From Neodiprion pinetum (Eukaryota; Arthropoda; Insecta; Hymenoptera; Diprionidae): a stretch of DNA of 64,000 nucleotides. The DNA lies in NCBI RefSeq assembly GCF_021155775.2, contig NC_060236.1, positions 24,256,238 to 24,320,237 of the forward strand, in the 5' to 3' direction. Of the stretch, positions 12,436-21,330 are shown piece by piece. How positions within the stretch are numbered: the stretch's first letter is position 1; each line of letters opens with the position of its first letter. Made by a program: the position numbers and the translations under genes. The notes under the pieces are model-generated. The model was not told the DNA's origin. It made no database searches and saw only the letters and a program-made list of their open reading frames with translations.

Positions 12436-13489
12436 CATCGCGTGACTAAAGGTAAAAGGGCGCATCCCAATCTATGTGCCCTTTTACCTTTGCAAAAGTG
12501 AAAGGGCGTATAATTTTTTTTTTTATTGCCAATCAAGTGGTTGATATATTCTAAGCTTAAAATCAAAAAAAAAAATTCCAAAGGTGAAAGGGCGTATGTC
12601 TTTAATTATACGCCCTTTCACCTTTAAGAATTCGAAATATATAAATAATGAAGACAAAATTTAATTATTGCAATAGTTGATAAATCGATTTAACACAAAT
12701 TATTTGACATGTTTTGAAAAATATTGCAACTGGACTCGGGATCAAGACGTAACAGCTGTTCGGAGCAGCACCAGTAGCAGTATTCAATATGGCGCCTAGG
12801 CGGGAAATTTCAAAATATTTGAATATCATCTAACATTGTTTTATTGATTACTTGATTTTTAAGTAATCTGTTTTTTGTTAATTACTTTTTCCGTTGCCTA
12901 TAAAAAAAACTTTATGTATTAAACTGTTAAATATTACAGTCTAACACACTGAAAAAAAAATTACTTCTACCTAGAATACTAAATTTTTTACGCGAGTTTT
13001 CTTGATTTAAAAAAATTGGTTTTCTTAACCTTAGAATACCACGTTTTATTATAAGGCTAGTTTTTTGACAGTCAGAAAACTATATTCTTATAGTTAAAAA
13101 ACTTCCATATTCTAATCCCAAGAATCATTTTTTTATTATTTTTATCATTTTTTTATCCATAAGGAAAAATTTCTTAGGTATAAAAAAAATTTTTTTTTAG
13201 TGCATGTTTCGTGAAACTATTTTTCAACATTTAGTATCAAAATGAGAATTTTTCTTTATGCGCCCTTTTACTTTTAAGTATTATTTTTCTAAAAGGTGAA
13301 AGGGCGTATGTCTTGAGATACGCCCTTTTAGCATTAGGATGCCAAAAAAATTTTTTTTACAGATCTTTACGTTTCAGACGATTTTGAACCGATTGGCAAA
13401 AAAAAATTTTTTTGTACGCCCTTTCAGCATAAATCCCTACTAACATGTAGGGATATGCCCTTTTACCTTTAGGCACGCGACATATTCAA
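12436..13489. mobile_element. 1.05-kb TIR element packed with inverted subterminal motifs
   Basis: The left end catcgcgtgactaaaggtaa and the right end, read on the opposite strand as tgtcgcgtgcctaaaggtaa, form a TIR of about 33 bp that continues through aaagggc. Inside lie eight further copies of an aaaggtgaaagggcgtat-like motif. All ten occurrences are at 12446(+), 12474(-), 12494(+), 12580(+), 12608(-), 13258(-), 13292(+), 13318(-), 13415(-) and 13453(-). Several adjacent pairs form hairpins, for example 12580-12625. No transposase is encoded. A second, smaller TIR element (12947-13202) sits inside it. A non-autonomous DNA transposon with subterminal protein-binding repeats is the likeliest reading. 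Confidence 0.75.
12947..13202. mobile_element. 256-bp nested TIR element
   Basis: It starts cactgaaaaaaaaatt and ends with the inverse of cactaaaaaaaaattt. It is AT-rich, has no coding capacity, and lies entirely within the 12436-13489 element, so it probably inserted later. No clear target duplication is visible; the flanks share only CA. Confidence 0.65.
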
Positions 13490-13565
13490 GTTAACCAAAT
13501 ATTCGATACAATCCGAGTATTCAATTATATTCGCGCGCCCCTATCAATATACTACGTTACGACAG

Positions 13566-13825
13566 TACACTGAGAGTAATTTTTAGTTCCGGTGACTATT
13601 TTCATTTTTTACCACAATCGAAAAACATAGTCCTAGGTAGAAAATGAAAATTAGTTTTCTAGCCGTTACCAGAAAGTCTAGTATCCGTTGCTATTCTTTC
13701 TCATTACGATCACTGTTGCTGTATTTTCTTGCAACTGTTGCGACAATTTAACGCTTGTGCAACGATAAGTTGACGTTAAAGCCTCGTTTAACTAAGACGT
13801 TTTACTGAATTTTTCTTAGTAAAAT
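13566..13825 (+). mobile_element. Short TIR element, family A, internally deleted and truncated copy
   Basis: It begins tacactgagagtaattttta and follows the reverse complement of the 9221-9652 element for about 220 bp. It then skips about 130 bp of that copy, jumping from the gtttaacta region to gttttactgaatttttct, and loses the expected far terminus after about 13825. It is a deletion derivative of the same family in opposite orientation. Confidence 0.75.
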
Positions 13826-13829
13826 ATGA

Positions 13830-14617
13830 TGAGAACCAGGTCCTCGATACAATAAAGTCTGCATCCCGGTGCACACCGGTCGATAAGATACACCCGACCT
13901 AAGTGAATACCCCGATCTTTCCGGTGGGCGAGACCCTTTTCCTAATAGTACAAGTTGGTCGCATTTCCATGCAAATCGTCGCGCTTACAGAGGCAGCTAA
14001 CCGACGTCGTCTCCGGCGCTCGGCGTGTTTGGTTATTTATCTGGCCTTGTTCGACTTTGCCCGAATGCGACACCCGCCGACTCCTCGACACTCTTGAGTA
14101 GTTAGCGCTGTTTCGCCCTCCGTCCTGCGGACCTGCGCCCCGTGTGCGGAATACCGATAAGCCTTAACGGTGACACGAGGCTATTTATGCGTCTCGAATG
14201 CAACAGTAGGTGACTACCTACCTAAGTGTAGGTTATGGGTATACGCTCATTTCCACCCGGAAAGGAAACTTGCGACGCAATTCCGTAACGGCAAGTTATA
14301 AGCTCTCAGGGGCGGGACCTTCGTGCGACAGCGGTGCCAAGGGATGCGAATTGCCGCTTGTGCCGTTTCACGTTACACAATTTTACGCAAGGTGCGATCG
14401 TGTTCGATGCACGTTTGCCCGACGCAGACAATCGCTTCGAAAGTCATTGCGTTTCGTCTGTTTTGAAAAATTATTAAACTTCAAACGTGTAATGGAACGA
14501 TTTTTTTTTTTTAAGTTTCGACCGAATGTTTTGAAAATTGAGTCGTTGAGAATATCGTGAGATAATTCATGATATAGCTTTAGCTGAGATAAAAAAAAAA
14601 AACAAATATGTACTGTT
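13830..14617. other. GC-richer unique stretch, no gene recognised
   Basis: Starts with a near-palindrome, ccggtgcacaccgg (about 13867-13880). Short frames at 13903-14097 and 14210-14560 carry no recognisable motif. Confidence 0.6.
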
Positions 14618-14803
14618 AGTAGGTGAGTATAGCTCGTGATTGAACGTAGGCTTATTTTCCTGCGATCGCAAGTTATTTTACAAGGGAATACATGGTTCAG
14701 ATTTTATCGAGAATCGTACTGTTTTGAATACAACTCTACCAAAAACTTAAATTTCAATTTTTTTTTAAATCTTTCGTTCAATCACGAGCTATACTCACCT
14801 ACT
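14618..14803. repeat. Perfect 29-bp inverted repeat around a 128-bp spacer
   Basis: The arm at 14618-14646, beginning agtaggtgagtatagctcgt, is matched exactly in inverse at 14775-14803. The spacer contains ordinary AT-rich sequence and a T run. Similarity does not clearly extend past the arms. Exact identity over 29 bp suggests a young MITE-like insertion or a functional inverted repeat. Confidence 0.85.
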
Positions 14804-16710
14804 CGGTTTTACGAAATTTTATTTTACAATTTCGATTTCCGTAAAATCGGCAAAGGCATATTTTCCCGTAGTTCATTTGACGACAGATTCACGCGTGATT
14901 TGATCCTAGAATATTGACAAGTTGGATGAAATTTTCTTTGTCATCACTTCAACGACATGCTTGACTAGGTTTCGAAAGACAATTTTTAAATCAATAATCT
15001 TATCTTAATTATGTTTTGCGCTTGCGAATTTCAAGAATTGTTACATGAATTTTTCCCTGAAATTCTTAGCTTCGATACATTTTTACGGAATTTCAGATGT
15101 CAGATAATGATTTACATACATCCGAAACATTTGTAAAAAAAAATGCTTCAAATGCCTAAACACCAACGACGTAAAAAATTGTAATTCCATCATTTACTCG
15201 AGTTAAAAATAAAAATGGCGAAAGGATGAAACATTGATTTTGATGAACGAAACGTAATGAATCCTGTATTGTGGAGCAAATATTTATATAATTTCTAAAG
15301 ACTTCCCTGTAAACTGGGAAAACCCTAAATATTTTCTTCCCGTACTTGAATTCCTTTCCTCTGCAGTTCGAGTAACATTCGCATTAATATCACCGAGTAG
15401 AGAATCGGGATCCTTAGATTCGTAATCACCTCTGAAGTAGCGAAAAACGTGGAGTTGTTCAAAACTCGAATTGTTTAACCGAATTATCAAACTTTATGAA
15501 TCTGGGCGGGCAGTTTGGAAAGCGAAAATCGAATTCAACAGAATTTTCTTAACGCGTTTCAGTCGAAGAAATACGAGATATCAGCGGGTGAGAAATAAGC
15601 CCGGATAAAGACATAAAAAAGAATTCAATTTGCCGGTGAGGAGGCTCGTAAAATTTCAAACTGTAACGATAAAGTTATCGAAATCTTTCCCCTGGTGCGG
15701 CCACAGCTTTCCGAGTAAAACAACCTTATTGTATTGCACGGATCTACGAAAGCGCAGAGCTTTCAGCTTTCGGCGTACGCCATTTTTTTTTAACACCGTC
15801 GTACTGTCGATCACTTTTCAATGAAATCGCGTAATTGGTGTGTAAATACGTAAATTTCCGAGAGGAAAAAATTTATACGAACTGTTCGAACGCGTTAAAA
15901 AACTGCTGTTTGCGAACATCGATTTTTACAACCACTCTGTAGACGATAATACGAGGCAAGGGTAATTAAGCAATATCAACCAACGCCTCGTGGATGTGAG
16001 GCACGGTTCGAATCATCGTTATTATATAGCGCGAGGCGAAAGCCGATAAATCAATAACTCTTTTTTCACGATAGAGAGACAAACGATGTAGAGCAAAAGA
16101 GAGACACGCCGAGTGGAAACGAACCGTGAAAGGAACGAGCGAAACGAGGAGGAAAAAAAATTATTGTAATCGAGAAAATAATAATAATAATAACAATAAT
16201 AATAATAATTTAAACATGGAGGGAATAAAATGTCCGGAATGATTATTTGCCACGCAACCCTCCGTGTGGCTTGATTAAAAAATCCATATTCAACTCTTAC
16301 ATACTCGCCTCTCGCGGAACTTGCGAACTGTTTTCGAAATAATCATATTCCGCAGAATCGATACGATTTGCGGTCAACGACTTTCGAGTCATTATACGTG
16401 TCGTGCCTTAAACTGCAAGAAGTAAAATCATCCGAACAGTAAGGTTAAAAAAATGTATTGAAAATAATATCTGACGACATCGAAGCGAAGACAGCTTAAA
16501 TCTCATCGACGAGCATCTATGTTTGTTTTTTTTTTTTTTTATTTATTAATAAAATATATAAATAAATTTTTTAAAAAATGTCTTCGAATCAGGTGAGACA
16601 GATTTTTATCACGCATCTCTCAATTCAGAGTAGATTCAAAATAAAATACCTTTTGGTTTTTCATATCAAGACGATACAGTAAATCATTGAGAAGTACATC
16701 AATTTTTGCA
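14804..16710. other. Non-coding stretch, no gene recognised
   Basis: Unique sequence with an AAT microsatellite (16177-16209) and T runs. A gttcgaatc word near 16009 recalls a tRNA B box, but no A box or cloverleaf can be built around it. Confidence 0.65.
16177..16209. repeat. (AAT)n microsatellite
   Basis: About ten AAT units with one AAC interruption. Confidence 0.9.
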
Positions 16711-17130
16711 AAATTGTATAATGAATAATCGGTAAAGAATTCATTTACAAATTAAATTGGTTTTGACGGGCACAATTGAAAAGCTTTAAACCTTTTCTTC
16801 GCGAAGAATTGTTGAAGAATTGCTGAAATTGCATCGTTACGTAAAGATGACAGACTTGAATTTTGTCAACCAGCTGCAATTTTCTAATTTTCATATCCAT
16901 TTTCATTCAATTGAACATTCTTAAAATATATATGTAAAATTGTATAATAAACTATCAGAAAAGAATTGATTAACAAATGAAATGGGCTTTCGTCAAGAAA
17001 ATTGAAAACCTTTAAGGTTTTTCTTAACAAAGAATTGTTCAAGAATTTTCTAAATTTGCATCGTTACGTAAACGTGATCAACTTCGATTTTGTAAACCAT
17101 TCGCAATTCTCTAATTTTCATTTCCACTCT
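16711..17130. repeat. Diverged tandem duplication, about 226-bp unit
   Basis: The unit at 16711-16936 is followed directly by a second at 16937 to about 17130. Both begin aaattgtataat and share, in order, agaattnatttacaaat, the gaagaattgttnaagaatt block, gcatcgttacgtaaa and ctaattttcat. The offset is constant at 226-227 bp. The copies differ at many positions, so the duplication is old. Neither codes for protein. Confidence 0.85.
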
Positions 17131-19633
17131 CGCCCTTTCTTTTCCTCTCGGTTAGACATCCTTGGAATATCCGCAATAACCGTAAGATTTATCAATCAAA
17201 CAAGCCTCTTCTCCTTTCACGTAATCGATGCTTTATGACGCGACATCTCAGCGCGAAAGGAAACCTTTAGAGCTATTACTTGCGTAGAGCTGAAAACTGG
17301 TGCAGCAGTATTCCAAAGTCTTTTACCCTTGAGCCGAGGGTGTTCCTACTTAGGCGTTTGTCTCCCGGTTCGAGAGATTGCTTTGTGCCAAAGGTAAGAC
17401 AGCTCTTTTCAGGAGCATAGCTTCTATCACGACTTATCTGACTGCGCATCTGTGCCCTCATTTACCCCTCATACACGTGCTTTTACAAACCACCCCCGTC
17501 TCTACATTTTTCTTTCTTCCATTCTCCCATCTTCACTTGCTGCTCATTGACGGCTCTCGGATTCTGCCATTCTGAAGGAGAGTTTTCCACTTGTTTTTTT
17601 TTTTTTTTTTTTCGTTCCTTCAATATCGAAATGTGTTGGCGTCAAAGATCAACCGGTTGGACGACTCGATTTCTAAACTTAGGATCGTGCGCTTCAGCTT
17701 TGAGTTAACGAAAGCAATTTCCTGGCGTACAGTATTAGAATACAACTTCTGTACGAAAAGAAACGCGAATATCCTGACTTATGTTGAATTCTTATATCTG
17801 CCAAATCGTGAAACATATGAAAAAAAAAAAAACTGGAAAACAGTATCTGATTGATAACCAACGAATGATATGCTAATAGGTTATAAAAATAAATCTAAGA
17901 TAAATTCAGGTTTCTGAAGTATAATGTAAAGCTTCAAAATTCCAGTACATTTTACGAATTCAAAATTGTGATAATATTCAGCTGTTAATGTGAGAATGAT
18001 TCTTTCTAGCAAAGAAATTCCGATTTTGTCATATCTGTTAATAAATTCAAAAATCAAATATGGACATTGTCGAAAATAAACAGCGAGAAATCAAAAGATA
18101 CTCTTTTGAAATTCGGTAGCAAAGAAATGGAACTAAGTTCACACTGTAGAGGGGATATCTTTGCATTTTATCTGTATGCAATATGGAGGCTCCATCTTAT
18201 ACATAACATGTTTATCTAAAACGCGGTATAGAAGTTGTAAGTAAACGACTTTGCGATAAGTTTGAACGCGCGAAGAATACAAATAGTTTGATCCGAGATG
18301 GTACAAATACAGATACGCCTCGTAAATAACTTTCGAGAGTGATAACAACCGACACTAGAAATTTTAATCCAGCGGCACGTGTCTAAACTACTTTCAAGCT
18401 CCGAAACGTGACTTGCTTCCGTCTCTTCAGAAAGTAAATAAATTATTGTTTTGTCGTATTTTGAGCAGGATCGTTTTTTACCGGAAATCGTACTTATAAT
18501 TGTTATACCAACTAGGGTAACAGAATTTCTAAATAATCTATAATCCGGTAACATTACAATTCTTTTTTTCCAAAGTTTCGCGGTTGTCGTGATTTGATCA
18601 ACAAATTCTGTCTGTATGAAATTTATCAAAAATTACAGGGATTTTTGAAAAGTGAGAAAGGTGTCGAATCAAACCGTAAATTTCTATCGAAATTGTGAAT
18701 TCTGGATACTTTCACAAGTACAAACTGTAACTAAAAGTAATAATAGCCTACGATAAGATCTAGTCATTATTTCCCTGCAAGGCGAAAGAAAGTGCGCTTC
18801 GGTTACCCGAAATAAATCTATTATTCAACGGTGACAAATATCTGTGCTTGTGATCGATGAAAAAATTTAATACAAGCGAAGAAACGATACGAGTTATCCG
18901 TGAATTATTCCAAATTTTATATTCGCGATGCGATAAGAATCGTGAAACTGGGAAGGAACATCGCTCCAGGAACCACGGCAGCGGAACCGAGATTTTCTTT
19001 AAATATTCATTCAGTGTAGCCGCTTCACTCTGCGCTTCTTAATGTTCTCTCCGTTATCCCAGACAGTGTTCCGGTCTTTGCATACGCCGAGATTTTTCCT
19101 GGCCACGCGGGCGTGCTGAGGTAAAATTTTTATATTTATTTACAGGGTAGGTCTTGGCACTATTCTTAGGAAGTGAAAATCATCTGCCATCTACAGCTTG
19201 CCTACAATTTCTACACGGACACGTTCAGCGACAATTTCACCTTTCCTTTCGTCCATTTCCCTTCCGGTTACGATCTCCTGTTGGATATGCTTTCATCGGT
19301 ATCCTTATTCAGGCTGAAGCGAATCGAATGTCAGTTGTAAAAGTTCACCCTCGTGAATCGTTGCACTGGTGGCAAAGATTGAAAGCGAACCTCTACAATA
19401 AGGAATCGAAATAGCTCACTGAGCACTTGCAGGTCGCTTTACTCCTGGCGAAATTGCGCGTTTCTGTACTTCGAGCTAAGCTTGATTCGGTAGAAGAATT
19501 GATTAACATCCTTCTTTGACGAGGAAAGTGTCTATTGGTATAAAAGACATTCTGCACTATTTTTCTGAGGCTGAATTATAGTTTGTACCGATGGGTTAAC
19601 AACTGCTTCGATTGACCAACTTCCGAAAACGTT
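17131..19633. other. Non-coding stretch, no gene recognised
   Basis: Unique sequence. A good + strand 5' splice-site match (ccaaag then gtaaga) lies at 17393/17394, and a 3' splice-site match (ctcttttcag) ends at about 17412. They are in the wrong order to enclose an exon between them. A poly-T tract lies at about 17595-17612. The 137-codon minus-strand frame (18216-18629) is unrecognised. Confidence 0.6.
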
Positions 19634-19870
19634 GTGAAGTCAATTGACTTTGAATGACTTCACGTGACTTCAAGAAACTTCAGGTGACTTCACTGACTTC
19701 GCCAACTTCACTGGCTCCAGATAACTTCACGTGACTTCAGGTAACTTCACTGACTTCAAGTGCCTCCACCGACTTTACTGACTTCAGTGACGTCAAGCGT
19801 CTTCACGTGACGTCATTGGCTTCACTGACTTTGAGAAACTTCACTGACTTCAAGTGACTTCAGGTGACGT
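19634..19870. repeat. Degenerate 10-bp minisatellite rich in CACGTG and TGACGTCA
   Basis: About 23 degenerate units of the form gtgacttca(c/a) occur head to tail. Within them lie three palindromic E-boxes, CACGTG (19661, 19728, 19804), and two full CRE palindromes, TGACGTCA (19788, 19808). The last E-box and CRE overlap. These words can arise by point mutation of the unit (tgacttca to tgacgtca), so regulatory function is an inference. Confidence 0.85.
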
Positions 19871-21282
19871 ATACTCCAGACTGCAGACTAAATGATTAAC
19901 CCCTGGGCTGGTACATTCCGGCGTAAAAAATGATGCGATTTCTTATTCTTTTTTTCATTTCTCGAAAAGTCGAAATGTTGCCCTAAGAAATTGGTATACA
20001 GAACCTGATTGAAATTTGACCTTTGCTAAGTGAACATGAAATACGTAATTTGGAATTCAAGGAATGTGGCCTTTGCAGGCGTGTATTCCTTGTTCAGAAT
20101 TGTGTAGCCTTGTTGAACAGGACTTCGGTGAAAACATTCGGTACGTGAGGTCGAGCCGGGGGCCTCGATCCTTAAGGGATGAAAGTTTTCGGAAGAGAAT
20201 AACCGCAAGCTGGTTTTCGTGAAATTCCGGCGATACAGACACGGGGAAGACAAAGAACTTCCGGGGCTGACGATGACGCGGGTGCCTCGGGGTTCCATCG
20301 CGTTCTGTCAACCCTCTTTGGGAGATTGAACGATTGACACGAGTTTCCATCCCGTTGAGCCAATATGCGGCAGGTTGTCACTGACGTCGATCAAAAACGT
20401 GAAATTTCGTAATTTATTCTTATTATGGAAAGTTTATTAAAAAAGTTTTTCACCCCATCGCCTTCCTCCCTTCTGGAATTTCTACTTTCACTTCGCTTCG
20501 ATTCGTTCGCGCGCGTTCTCTTTTTCTCCGGAAAACGCCCCGCGATTTACTATCAATTAAACGAGGCGACAGTTGGAACGATCGCAATTGTCTGGAAAAT
20601 TGCAATCTCACCTGCTGTCCCTGGGGCAGGTACTCCCGCAATTTCTGATTTTCGCTACACTTCTCCAGCCTCGGAGAAAAGCTTTGTCTGCACTGAAGTC
20701 GAGCGGGCGAGACTCTCTGTCGAATCAGCATCTCCGAATAATTGAGCTTGCGACTAAGTCGCGAAGCAAAGCAAAGCTTTTTGAAGCTTCCGTTCTCACT
20801 CTTCTCCGATGATTAATTCCCAGCACAATGTATCCGTGATTTTTCCAAATCTCATCGTTATTAACGAAGCTTGTTAATAATTCTTGAATGACGCGAGCGG
20901 TAGCGCATTGTCTCGGTAAGTAAAAAATACAAAATTTATCGGTAACAGAAGCAATTGCTTTCTCGCGAAGTTACCTGAGGATTGATTCGACTGATTTGGA
21001 ACCCTCGTTCAGCCGTCCGAGACGTATGTTGTTCCAACGGTGACTGTGTCCGATAATATCGGCAAGCTTAATCGTTCATCAGTAAGTACATAGAGAAGTA
21101 CACGAAGCTCGAGTATTACTTCAATTTATTTCTTCCGTTTACAGTAATTGGCACGTACCTCACCGACGGTATTTCTACGACGGAGGGTGGGATTGGTCTA
21201 ATAGGAACGTGTAATCTCTTCGCGACAGGAAAGCGAGGTGAGAAGGTATATAGATATAGCGAGACGTGCCAGGTAAGTGGAG

Positions 21283-21285
<3 letters not shown>
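19871..21285. other. Non-coding stretch with GC-richer islands
   Basis: Islands at about 20030-20360 and 20430-20760 have overlapping open frames on both strands, none of known family. One minus-strand frame ends at a 5' splice-site match and is listed separately. A perfect CAG then gtaagt donor match on the + strand lies at 21272/21273. Confidence 0.6.
20612..20731 (-). other. Weak candidate exon, unknown protein
   Basis: The minus-strand frame opens with ATG at 20731. It reads about 40 codons of fairly normal composition, ending in the residues ENQKLREYLPQGQQ, and reaches CAG followed by gtgaga, a good 5' splice site, at 20612/20611. Third positions are richer in G and C than the surroundings. 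A possible minus-strand 3' splice site (gcttcgcgacttag) lies about 25 bp upstream. No family is recognised, and the other strand is also open here, so chance remains the likelier explanation. Confidence 0.15.

Positions 21286-21314
<29 letters not shown>
21286..21314. repeat. (GA)n microsatellite
   Basis: About fourteen GA units, followed by a purine-rich tail to about 21330. The tract starts 13 bp after a consensus donor match. A purine-rich stretch recurs at about 21655-21725. Confidence 0.95.
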
Positions 21315-21319
<5 letters not shown>

Positions 21320-21330
21320 GGAGGGAGGGA

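Noticed and set aside
14600..14646. Genuine exon donor at taggtgagtata
   Set aside because: The same word occurs in the inverted arm at 14775-14803, so it is better explained as part of the repeat.
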